DNA of 61,000 nucleotides from positions 19,805,371-19,866,370 of the forward strand of contig NC_135558.1 of the NCBI RefSeq assembly GCF_964340395.1, in the 5' to 3' direction. This document shows positions 47,231-58,672 of this stretch, one piece after another. Both the position numbers and the translations under genes were made by a program. The stretch is from Glandiceps talaboti. Its lineage: Eukaryota; Hemichordata; Enteropneusta; Spengelidae. The notes beneath the pieces were generated by a model that searched no databases, was not told where the DNA came from, and saw only the letters and a list, made by a program, of their open reading frames with translations. The number at the start of each line of letters is the position of its first letter. The first letter of the stretch is position 1.

Positions 47231-47284
47231 ACGCTCTGCCACTGCGGTATAGAGCACTGTCTTAGCAGATTGATACTCACCGAG

Positions 47285-47286
<2 letters not shown>
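47224..47286 (+). mobile_element. solitary 3' tail of the hammerhead element
   Basis: Reads ATTACGCTCTGCCACTGCGG through GATACTCACCGAGTTATATA. It is the same as the tail half of the complete unit at 47499-47561, but lacks TA in GTCTTATAGCAG. No hammerhead core is attached. Confidence 0.7.

Positions 47287-47355
<69 letters not shown>
47286..47355. repeat. (TA)n tract
   Basis: Second TA tract, directly abutting the palindrome. Confidence 0.95.
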
Positions 47356-47358
<3 letters not shown>

Positions 47359-47384
47359 TTGGTAGTACTGGAACTCTTTCTTGG

Positions 47385-47425
47385 GTGTAACTCGGAGTTT
47401 CACGCATATTGCGATCATCAGACAC
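47385..47425 (-). ncRNA. minimal type I hammerhead ribozyme motif, left arm
   Basis: Same 41 nt as the motif at 1027-1067, on the - strand: CUGAUGA box, stem II CGCA/UGCG, GAA, 3-bp stem III with loop CCG, U17 and GUGU/ACAC stem I. Confidence 0.65.
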
Positions 47426-47428
47426 TGA

Positions 47429-47469
47429 GTGTCTGATGATCGCAATATGCGTGAAACTCCGAGTTACAC
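47429..47469 (+). ncRNA. minimal type I hammerhead ribozyme motif, right arm
   Basis: The + strand copy. CTGATGA is at 47433-47439, GAAA follows stem II, and ACAC at 47466-47469 pairs with GTGT at 47429-47432. Predicted cleavage is 5' of 47466. The downstream sequence to the TA tract (47561) is the matching element tail. Confidence 0.65.
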
Positions 47470-47558
47470 CCAAGAAAGAGTTCCAGTACTACCAAAACTA
47501 TTACGCTCTGCCACTGCGGTATAGAGCACTGTCTTATAGCAGATTGATACTCACCGAG

Positions 47559-47643
<85 letters not shown>
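47429..47643 (+). mobile_element. short hammerhead element with (TA)n tail, copy 2
   Basis: About 135 bp from the hammerhead to CACCGAGTT, then (TA)n at 47561-47643. Matches copy 1 on the - strand at 937-1067. No ORF, terminal inverted repeats or tRNA-type B box were seen. Best guess: a non-autonomous retroelement or a remnant of a Penelope-like element. Confidence 0.6.
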
Positions 47644-47646
<3 letters not shown>

Positions 47647-48390
47647 TTTAAATAATCATACGCTGCAATATGAAAGTAACAGGATTTGTATAATCAAATA
47701 CAACTTTCTGAAAAATGTGTGATGCAGGAGGGAGAAGACTTTTCTGGAACCCTAAACCCCCAAAAAATAAAGTTAACATAGAATTAGGTGGCTTTGTTAC
47801 CTGTTAAAGAGAAACTCCATTCCCCGAAATAAAGTCATTTTCATAACGCTTGACTCTGGAGAGTACTTTCATAATTTAATACCACATAAATCTAGCGTGA
47901 TTATCAAAATACACTTCAATAAAATTTGTTTTACATTTACTTTCTTACATTGGTCGAGCATAGCCTCGTGGGAGCTAGCAGACCTGTATATGTGTTAGAT
48001 GAACCAGCATTCCTAACTATTTTCTGATTTTAATAAGAATTTAGGAGTCCTAATTATGTATTGTTCATCTAATACACTTACACGTCTTCAGATTCTTATG
48101 AGGCAATGCTGAATCACTCTCTGTTAAGATAGTCACAGAGCAGTAAACGGGGAAAAGAGATCGAATTTGGTGTTTATCGACAAATTGCGCAACATTTATG
48201 GGACGTGAAATGACTCTCTAGAACTCAAAGTCGACGAAAATAGATTTATTTCCATGAGTGGTGTTTCTCTTTAATGTTAATTTTAATTCTAACTCTTCAA
48301 GGAATATAAATATACATATATTTTATATTATTATGGGTGTTCTCCTCACAAACATGACCATGTTAACAGTGAATTAATAACATTGTTTGA
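47644..48390. other. intergenic region downstream of the bicupin gene
   Basis: No exon or repeat could be supported. It contains only AT-rich unique sequence. Confidence 0.5.
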
Positions 48391-49132
48391 TTACTTGCTG
48401 GGTTCATATCCAACATAGCCATTCTTTTCAATTAATCTCTCCGGACCACTCAGAGGAGGTGTGAACACGCAAACCATTTTCGTTGGTTTTAAATAAATTG
48501 AGTCAATCTTATCATGGTTATTTAAGATCATCACAGTACCACTGTATGGAGTATTTACCCTCATCCCATGACATGTCGAATTCACCTGAGAGATAATAGG
48601 CAATTTCCAGATGGTTGAGATGAGAGACTTTAAATTTCCAGCCAGCTGGAACTTCAAGGATGTTGACGCTAAGTGGAAATCCGTCACTCTTGACCAGTAC
48701 TCGGCGACTGTACACCCCATCCTTCAAAGTATATTCCATGCTAGTAGTTGAGCCGATGACTTCTGTCAGGGATCTATCTACTATGAGAGGGTGTTCTGGG
48801 TTGTCATCTTTACAGTAAAGCACCATAAGACGTACATCAGTTGAAGCCTTGAATGACATTGAGATTTGAGACGAGCATGCTATCATTTTGTCTGGGCTGA
48901 ATTCGTATGTGTTGCCATCTTCTGTTTCTCCGGTACCAGTCCCACTAATGCAGTAATAAATGTGATGCAACTTGTTACTGGATGGGGACTGAAGTGTTAT
49001 ACATTCGTTGTCGGTAAAAGTGACGTCATAGACTATGAAATTCATCCCATCTATATCCTCAACAAGTTGTTTGCCGTTAAGACCACTTGGGGTTTTCGTG
49101 ACGACAACATCATTAAGACAGCGACTTTTCAT
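48391..49132 (-). CDS. ectoine-synthase-like double cupin protein, one frameshift
   Basis: Read on the - strand from ATG at 49132 to TAA at 48391, with no intron. The second half resembles ectoine synthase (EctC cupin, about 130 aa): YSRRVLVKSDGFPLSVNI, HLNHLEIAYYLSGEFD, GTVMILNNHDK and, most tellingly, MVCVFTPPLSGPER near the end. The first half repeats the pattern: MNFIVYDVTF, LHHIYYCISGTG, GNTYEFSPDKM, VRLMVLYCKD. It is therefore a tandem EctC-like bicupin. After SWDEGKYS the frame must move by one nucleotide near 48535-48545 to continue into SGTVMILNN. As given, the first frame ends at 48518. Whether it makes ectoine is unknown: EctB and EctA were not seen here. Pseudogene or sequence error remains open. 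Confidence 0.65.
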
Positions 49133-49164
49133 GCTTGTTTCTGGTTGAAGATGGTCCACCTAGT

Positions 49165-49520
<356 letters not shown>

Positions 49521-49629
49521 TACAGATAGATAGAGACAAAGTACAGAGACCAAAAGTCAAATCAATCGGAGTTAAACATGTGTTAATTACCTTTTTGCGA
49601 TTTCGACATTTTGTGTTCCTTCCTTTTGA

Positions 49630-50046
49630 AGATCGACAAGACAAACACAGACAGACCGACAGACAAATAAACAGTCAGTCAGACAGACAGATACATGTAC
49701 ATACATACATACATACATACATACATACATACATACATACATACATACATACATGTATTACGTACGTACGTACGTACAGACACACATACATACATACATA
49801 CATACATACATACATACATACATACATACATACATACATACATACATGCATGCATGCATGCATGCATGCATGCATACATACATACATACATACATACATA
49901 CATACATACATGCATGCATGCATGCATGCATACATACATACATACATACATACATGCATACATGCATACATACATGCATGCATGCATGCATGCATGCAGA
50001 CAGACAGACAGACAGACAGATAGACAGACAGACAGACAGAAACACG

Positions 50047-50082
<36 letters not shown>

Positions 50083-50090
50083 AAGACGGA
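49630..50090. repeat. compound (CATA)n/(GCAT)n/(CAGA)n/(CA)n microsatellite
   Basis: Alternating CATA and GCAT blocks with short GTAC, CAGA and CA segments. Confidence 0.95.
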
Positions 50091-50826
50091 GAGACATAGA
50101 CAAACAGACAGACATGAAATTGTGCTACCAGTAAATGTAAGAACAGACACACTTGTGACATGAATGTTTAGGACACATACCTTTACTACCACAGACAGTA
50201 TTTTACATATTAACTCAAATCACTATATCAAATACTGGGCACGAATTGGGAGGATTGCAAGGAGCCTTGATGTCTAATGGGTTACGCACACATGTTGTAG
50301 TGATAATACATGTCCCAACATATGGCCTGTAGCATGTACAAAAACTATTTGATATACAGGAAACATATCCCATCACATACTTACGTGATATATAATGTAT
50401 CTTCGTCGAGAAACAGCAAAATGGAGTGGTACGCTTTGTTTGTCTGAATCGAAGTCGGGTCATGACCTTCCAATGTACACGTAAATTGCGTATTGAAAGG
50501 TGACGTGACGTCATCGGGTCACAGGCATCCCAGTGATATGATCTTATAGAGTTCGCTTGATCACCCTTGATGGAATATTTGTTCGATATAGGGCTAAAAT
50601 ATTATTTTAGAATTCCCCAAAGTGTAATAACACAATTTGTTTCTGGTAATTTTGAAGGAGAAATGGTTTATCATAGTAGTCTATGCGTGGCTGGCCGACT
50701 TCGCCAGCTGCTACAGACGTTTGGCCATTGGTGTATGTATTCTAGATGAATGGTAACTTCGTCTGTACAGGTTGAATTGCTATACTAGGGGTTGATTCAT
50801 TCACTGTACAACTATATTCCCTGTAG

Positions 50827-52511
50827 TTATGTATACGTTGCTTCACATCTTGGTGGTCATGTTACTGTATACAAAAGAAGAAAAGATAACACCATTGATG
50901 AAATACAGGTGTGTAGTATCATTGAACCTCAGAGTTATATATACTTTAAACAATGGTGGCGCTATAATCATGAACATAACTTCATAGTAGTATAATAGTC
51001 TTATCCTGAATGTTAACTGACATGACCCCGTTGACCTTTGTTACATCATCTTAGTAACATTATAAGACTAACGTCACGGTGGTGCATTCAGAATTACGTT
51101 GTATGCCTAAGCATGTATATTATATTATTTGTCAAATATAATAAGTGTATTGTTTATGTCATAAACCTATCTCCTATATGTCTAGATCTATGCTATAAAT
51201 ATTAGCATCCAGTTCTACAGTATAATACCAGAAAAATCATCTTATCACAATAATGTTTAGCTTCATTGTTTAGTTGTACAATTTCTTTGTGCGTCCAATG
51301 TTGTTCTGAGAATCCGCGTTACACAGCCTTGCTTGGTCCCTTGGTATCACTAGTATTACTGCACACCACGCTCTGGTCATTGACAATGTGTTTGTAATGG
51401 AAATCAACCAAGGTGCAATAACGATGGATGTGTTTACGAGTTGATAAAAATGTCCTAACAAAACATTCAAAGACCGGCGATGGTGCCTGTAGACCCTGAA
51501 CAGTACTGAATCACTTGTGGGTAAATGTATGATTTTATAGCTGTATACGTAATATGGTAAATAAATCCAATATAATAGATGTTGGGTCCGCACGCCCTAA
51601 AATCGCCCCCCCCCCTCCCCAACGAGATCACAGTTTCACCTGATACTTTATAACTTATGAATACAATCGAAGTCTAATTAAACTTACAATTTTTAACTAT
51701 TGGTATTTTATCAATTTTTAACTATTGGCATTTTATCAATACGGTAAATGTTGGTTGTTTGATCGAGAGAAAAAAAGATATTCCGTTACGCGTAGCTATA
51801 AACTTATGCGTGGTCCGGTCTTACATAGCATTTCGGAGAAGTAGTGCGATTTTTACACACTTTTGAGGTCACACTCAATACACCCTGTGGGCGTGCATTG
51901 TTAATTTTAGACTCATTACACTGTAGAACTAGGAGGCTTTGTCATCTCTATGGATCCATGACACACTAATATGTCCATTCCATTTTGCAGCTCAATTAAT
52001 TTCCATCTGACTTTCATTTGAACAGAAAATCAATCTGTACACGGCGGTGGATAATATTGAGATAGACAGGAAAACAGGTGACTTGTGGTTGGGATGCCAA
52101 CCCTCTCCTTTTTTTATATTTTCAGTTTCGTTAAGTCAGTTATTTAGCTGGACCTTGTATGATTTGTACAAACATAGGTAAGTGAAGCCGTGCAAAAGAA
52201 ACTCATCTTATTCTTTGAAAATTAAACATTTTCTGTTTATGACCTGGGCGTACAAAGTAACCCTGACAACATGCCTTAATGTGTTCCTATAAATCCAAGT
52301 TCAACTTATCATTGTTTTCATTCTTCAACAGGTGTTGCGAGTTAGACTTGAACAGAAGGGTGACACCTTTCCAAACATAGACATACGAGAAGTTTTCAGT
52401 AACGACGGATCATTCCTCAGCGCATCGTCTGTTGCCAGTTATTATGACAACAAGATATTAATTGGAAGCGTGTTCGGTAAAACAGCGTTTTGCGAAATAA
52501 GACACGTATGA
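50827..52511 (+). pseudogene. truncated paraoxonase-like copy F (exons 7-9 only)
   Basis: Exon 7 50827-50908 (YVYVASHLGGHVTVYKRRKD), exon 8 52026-52177 (VDNIEIDRKTGDLWLGCQP) and exon 9 52332-52511 ([40 protein letters not shown]). Exons 1-6 are missing. Exon 8 is 152 nt instead of 120-135, and its only strong donor (CATAG|gtaagt) leaves the wrong phase, so exon 9 would hit TAG after about 16 codons. Exon 9 on its own is perfectly open. Gln replaces the GCHP His, as in E, so F is probably a partial duplicate of an E-like gene. Confidence 0.75.
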
Positions 52512-53275
52512 GAGGTACAAAGAATTTGTCAGTGTAGCCCCATTTAAGCTGACTAGAAAGCGGTTTAAATTTGTCGTTGCCGCTGCTTCTGTTGCTGTTT
52601 TTAGTCGGCTGCTTAACGCTGAAATCACATGTAATTTGTGTACTTAACTGTATTACCATTATATTATCATATCGGTTTATGGATATGAATAAGTTTATAT
52701 ACTTTCGCTAGCTCTTTACATATTAAACTGTGAATTAACTTTTTATTATTTTCGTAAGGTTATTTATGTCGGTTGTGGTCATTAACTTAGAAACGAGTCA
52801 GACGTGAAGTGTTTACTACCATGGTAATTGAGCATTCACACAAACTAAACCTAAAACTATTGAAATTATTTTTAATTATAGTCTCAGTCGTAAGGCGTCT
52901 CCGAAAACTAGTTTATTTTGAGTTCCATGAACTTGCAGTGCTGTTTTGGGACTTCCAATGTTTACAGTATGTTGATCACAGGGTGATTAGAATTGCACAA
53001 CAGAGGAACCGATATCGTCCACTTGTGTAATCTACCACATTGATCTAGTTTACGTCTATCTTAGTAAACCGAAGGCTGGTGTCATTTTTTACTACGAGAA
53101 TGAGATATTTTGTTTTACTACCATGTAAATTTCTACATTTTTCTTCCCAATAATATTAAAAGGTAAAATTGTGACAATTATTTCTATTTCCCGCGTAAAT
53201 TTTTCTTGAAAATCACATTCCATGTCTTTTAAGACTGTAACTAGAATTTAAACTGTACATTCTGCAAATAAATAA

Positions 53276-53315
53276 ATAACATAACATAACATAACATAAC
53301 ATAACATAACATAAA
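53276..53315. repeat. (ACATA)n pentanucleotide microsatellite
   Basis: Clean pentamer array of about seven units after a short AAAT run. Confidence 0.85.
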
Positions 53316-54489
53316 ATTACGACCTACCTACCCTATTTTCTGAAGTCATGTCATCGGAAACAAACGTTTGTTTATTTTTACAAATTGAACTGAGTTGTGT
53401 TCCGTAATGAATCTAACCAGCTTTGGCCTAGTTATGGTATTAAATGTATGGACATTTAAACAGCGTGGCTCAATCAGAAGGTGACCCCCCCCCCGGCCGT
53501 AAAAACTGTTCGCTCCCTTAACATCATCAAGTCCATGTGTAATGTTTTCATCAATAACACTGCTTATCTCTGTTCAATGTGATTGGGCAAAAGGGTCCTG
53601 CTATGCTGTGTCTATGTTATTGTTAATCTGGAGTTGAAATTTGTTTATCTTTGTGCCAAAAACTTATTGTCCCATCAGAGAAACACCAAGCCAACATCAT
53701 TTTAGCTATATTTCCAATGGGTGAAACATCACCAATAACATTATAGCTGTAGCGGTACATTTGGTACTGTTTTGGCAAACTGAATGATCGACAAAAATGG
53801 ATTATGTTGATAATTTGCCCGAATCAGTAAATCACCATCAGAAAACGTGAAATGAAAGTTAAAATGCATACTTTGTATCGAGATAATCGACTCGACTTTG
53901 CACTAGTGTACTTTTAAGTCTTTTTCGACAAAATCGAGAAGAGTTTAGAAGTGAAAATAAGAAATACTTTCATTTGCTGGTTTGAGTTATTTCGGCCTGA
54001 AGATAACCTCATTTGGAACAAGCTCAGCTCTGATTGGCATGGAATATTACCGGATACAACATATTTGCCTGAAGCGTTTCCATTCAAACAACCGGAACTT
54101 CGTTTTTGTATAATCAATAGCGGTATATGATATATGAAAACAGGATAAAATGATTTATCTGAATGTGTTTCGTTTTTTCCAAGTTATAGACTAATAAGTG
54201 CATATAGTTTCCTGCGGTGAACATCATATTTCAATCAGTATGAAGTGTAATGGCGAGTTAATGAGAAAACAGCGCAAAGTGACTTCCTTAGAAATCATGA
54301 ATGTCACTAGATAAGACGTTACAGTTAGGATGTGAACTTATTATGGCTCCACGTTGTTATCATTAATTTACAGACACTGAAAGCTTTCGTGTTTGTTTGA
54401 TAACTGTAGCGAAGCCATGGCTAATAAATAAACTTTGTATATGAGTCTCATCAATTTTAATATATAGCAAGAATATCCATGTGTATGTG

Positions 54490-54495
54490 TGAGTC

Positions 54496-54530
<35 letters not shown>

Positions 54531-54549
54531 GCCTGCCTGCCTGCCTGTA

Positions 54550-54582
<33 letters not shown>

Positions 54583-54751
54583 GGCTGGCTGACTGACTGA
54601 CTGGCTGTGTATGTATGTCTCTGTATGTATGCACGTACGTACGTATGTATGTATGTATGTATGTATGTATGTATGTATGTATGTATGTATGTATGTATCT
54701 TTGTCTGTCTGTCTGTCTGTATATCTGCCTGTCTGTCTGTCTGTCTGTCTA

Positions 54752-54820
<69 letters not shown>

Positions 54821-54870
54821 GTGTATGTATGTATGTATGTATGTATGTATGTATGTATATATGTATGTAT
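54490..54870. repeat. compound (CTGT)n/(TGTA)n microsatellite, about 380 bp
   Basis: Alternating CTGT, CTGC, GGCT/GACT and TGTA blocks. Confidence 0.95.
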
Positions 54871-55527
54871 GGTGTGTGTTTACGTGTTGAAATGTTTGTT
54901 GATTTCCCAATGGACAATGCCAACTTTAATTTCATACACTGAATAATAGGGAGGGTTAGATTTTACGCAAGTCCCCCCCCCCTCTAATTCCTGAAGGCTC
55001 CCTAACCTTTTCATATTATCAGTTTTAATGTCGTGGATTAATTCCGTTACTAAAAAAGTACGTGAATGCTTCTTCGTTCGTTCATATAATAGATGTATGG
55101 AATTAGTAACTTTGACTAAAATTATATTGGCCACTAGGGGATTTCGAATATGTGGAAGTACGCGAGTTGTTACCACTCGTAGATTAGTTTTTACTGAACT
55201 TGATTTGTAGGAACAATTAAATACATACTATTTCTTTTTCTTTTTCACAGAGGACTAATCCATGTCATGAAAAACATTCCAAAACCTTGCTTATATTTCG
55301 AGCGAATTTTTTTTTAATTGCATGATCTCATATGCCTTCCGAACCCTTACTTCAAGCATACGCCTAATGTGTAAGATCACTCTCTGTTATTGTTATATAA
55401 ACCTGCATCCCCACAGTTAATAAAATCGTCTATTTGTAATAACGCCCACGTCACGTCGACATAAAATGTGTTCATAATGATGGCGGTACTAACAATGCTT
55501 GTTGGGAGGAGTTCAATCAAAGGCGTA

Positions 55528-55537
55528 TATAAAGGAA
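55528..55537 (+). promoter_or_regulatory. TATA box
   Basis: TATATAAAGG, the best TATA match in the window. It lies 60 nt upstream of an ATG (55588) that opens a short exon with a good donor. Confidence 0.5.
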
Positions 55538-55587
55538 TATTGTGCAACGCACTCTTTATTTGAAGTTGGAGCTGGGTGATTGAAAAG

Positions 55588-58500
55588 ATGGATGACGCTG
55601 GAACTAGTGAACAGGTATGGTTGTCTTTGTGCACGTTTTTTGAGTATCACAACCCGAAGCAAGTAGCGTTTTGTCGACTGTATATTCACCAGGGTGTCTC
55701 TCATCAGTTACACAGACGTTTTCACAGTTGTACATGTAAGAGGTCTTTTATTTGCCTCTCTAGCTTGACAAGAGTTTTTCAATGAATTAATGAGATTTTA
55801 TTGATTATCCTATGTTGGCTATAGAAATACACACACTTTAAGAAAAACCTGGTTTACTTGGGTGAATGACAAGTTACACGGCCATTGACGCGCTCATAGA
55901 AAATGTTTTTTTTTCATTGGTTTGTATCGCATTCAAGATATCACAGACAATACGATTTACGAATACACACTTTATATATTTTGTAACGGCTAAATAACAA
56001 TTTATAATAGTATCAAAAACTTCACATATGCCAATATGAGTGACACCATAGGTCATCCTAGAATACCTGAACTGGTGTGGCATCTTCTGATTGTGTGAGG
56101 GTTTTTTTTTTAATTGTAATCTTTTTTTTAAATTTCCCATGTACATATAGAATCGAGCATCTCTACAAAACACTTTTTAACGCCAAGTATTATTTAGGTG
56201 GTTAGGTCTTGAAAAGTAGTCTAACAGTACATACATCTCAAGTATTTTTGTTTTTTAAACGTTAAAGTGAGGTGTATAGGAACTAGACTACTGTACGAAC
56301 TACGCGAACGAGAACAAGACACAGAGAACTCCAACAATGTATAAACGTTACGTTGTAAGACGATGTGTTAGCCCTACCTCAGCCGTGGCAGTGTTTGGTA
56401 GAATTCAAACAAAATGTATGGTTTGAACACGTCAAAGGCTTTCAATAAAATAAAAGTCCAAGCATTAAGCCATAGTAAACCATTAAAAGTGAAAATTGTA
56501 CAGTATTAACCAAATAACGTACATTCTTTTGTCATGTAACCAAGCCATGAATATCTATGGTGGAAACTATTGTCAATATAAGTTAAATATATGTTCTGAC
56601 CTACATGTCTGGATAAAATCCCTGTAGTAACGCGGCAATATGTGTTTATTCAAGACTCGGGGGTTTCAATGTCACCGTAGCAGTGGTTTATTCTATAGAT
56701 GGTGCGAACAGTATGAATGACAATGCCGTTCAGAATGTTGACTTTCAGTTTGATAACTTTGAACGATTTGTTTCTAATAGTTCACACATCGCATATACAG
56801 CAAGCGATTGTTAATTCAGTTTTAGATATATCAAGCAGTTCATTGCGAGACTACAGCGCGTGACACAATTTAGAATGGAAATGCAGACATCATTGCACCG
56901 CCGACTCTCTCTCTCTCTCACCCTTCTAGCCTGAAAAGCTAGACAATGTTTCTCGGTTACCGCACTCCTTCTCAAACAAACCAACACATACATTTTAATG
57001 CAAGTTGCCATGAATAGAAAATAAAAAGGTTTTTTTAAAGTTCAACGTTTTATTGCTTTATGCCGCAAGCTAAACTCTCGTAATCTCGGTGTATTCTATA
57101 ATTGGTGTGAGGTGAATGACCCACATCAGTAGCAATTTGTACTCCCTGAATAAATGTCACAGAATTTAGGACAAATCGAGTGACTAAACTCTGTTTCATG
57201 GCTTTGTAAATGAACCGTTCTAAGACGTATTTTTGTGTGAAAATGGTTCGAACACAGAACTGTGTACATGCAGAAAGTCCATACGTATACTCCGCCAAAT
57301 GTTATTGAGGTTCGGAGTTGAACACGAACTTGGAAACACCACATGATATATGTTTCTACGATGATCAATAAGAGAGCAAACTTTGACGGCTAAAGTTGAG
57401 AAATCGGGAAAATAGTAAAGTAAGAAAAACACTCAGTTTAATAGAAAGAACAAAAATAGTTGAAGGCATTAGTCATTCAGGGTCACCAATTAAAGTCTTT
57501 GTCGTCCGCGTGCAGGCAGGTTTATGAACTTGGTACATTTAGAAAAAAAAACATTTAAAACACATTTTGTTTTGCTCAAAATTTCCGCACAAGGCCGTAT
57601 TTCATACTATTATAAATGGAAAGACCCGTGTAATATCTTCAGAAGAACTACACATATTTCAAGATAGTTGTTTAATTAAGACAATCAAACGTTGGACTTT
57701 GGCATTTATATTTCACCAGTGTAGTAGATTTAGATGAAAAAAAAAATGAATCAACAGATTCTGAAAAGGGAATTTCACATGACATGCTAGCACAGTGGTG
57801 TTTTTCTGTGTTTGGTTTTTCCCTGTCTGCCTAATACGTTTTGGGGAAATTCAAGGACGGCAGGCAAACTATTTAATTGATGGATCCTTATGAAAAAAAT
57901 GGATTTTAAGTATGCCGATAAAGTTTGTGTCTACCACAGAATAAAACAAATCGAAAAACCTATTGTAATCCACGCACACATTGTTGTGTATGTATTCAGG
58001 TATATCCATATGGAAAACCCCCCGAATATATTTGGTTTGCTTTCCTGTTAATGTAAACTGTACACCAAATGTACATTTTTGATAATGTAAAGTTACTGTG
58101 TTTTATACATTCTGTGTAATGTTTTGGCTTGCTAAAACAAACATTAAACACACATTATTGGTTTTGTTTGATTTGGTTTGGTTGAAGGTCGCTTTTATTT
58201 AAAAACGAGAGATTGACATGTTGCGCATGTTATCAGACAAGCTGGTCATTATCATAGAACATATTGCATTGAATTTCTTTCAAATATACTTCACAATCAG
58301 AACAGATACACTTATGGAAATGGTGTGACTGACATGAACAAAAATAAATTGCGACACAACGAATGAGTTCTATTATTCTGTTCATGAAATATCTAGTCAC
58401 AAGTTACATAATTATACAACAAATGTCACGAAAAAACCCCCATCTTTGAATTCGTCTCCCACGCCGCGAATCCTTCTCTTCGTGTTTTGTCTCTGACATT

Positions 58501-58617
58501 TCCGCCCTTCTAGATCTGTTGTCAAGTTGTCTGTACATGTGTATGTTTCTTTATCATATCTCTTTGCCTCTTCTTGTTTCTGTCTATGTTCCCGTCTCTC
58601 CTGTTTCTGCTACGGTA

Positions 58618-58672
<55 letters not shown>

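Larger units (their letters stand above)
47356..47498. repeat. perfect palindrome, 71-nt arms, 1-nt spacer
   Basis: Arms 47356-47426 and 47428-47498 are exact reverse complements around a single G at 47427. Each arm carries one complete hammerhead motif, so the two ribozymes are arranged head to head. Such a palindrome would extrude as a cruciform and is also a known place for assembly errors. Confidence 0.92.
52512..55527. other. intergenic region right of PON F
   Basis: No gene supported. It contains an (ACATA)n array at 53276-53315, poly-C runs near 53486 and 54972, and the large CTGT/TGTA array. Confidence 0.5.

Noticed and set aside
57050-57432. Three overlapping - strand frames
   Set aside because: Overlap in different frames with no family features or splice sites that join them.
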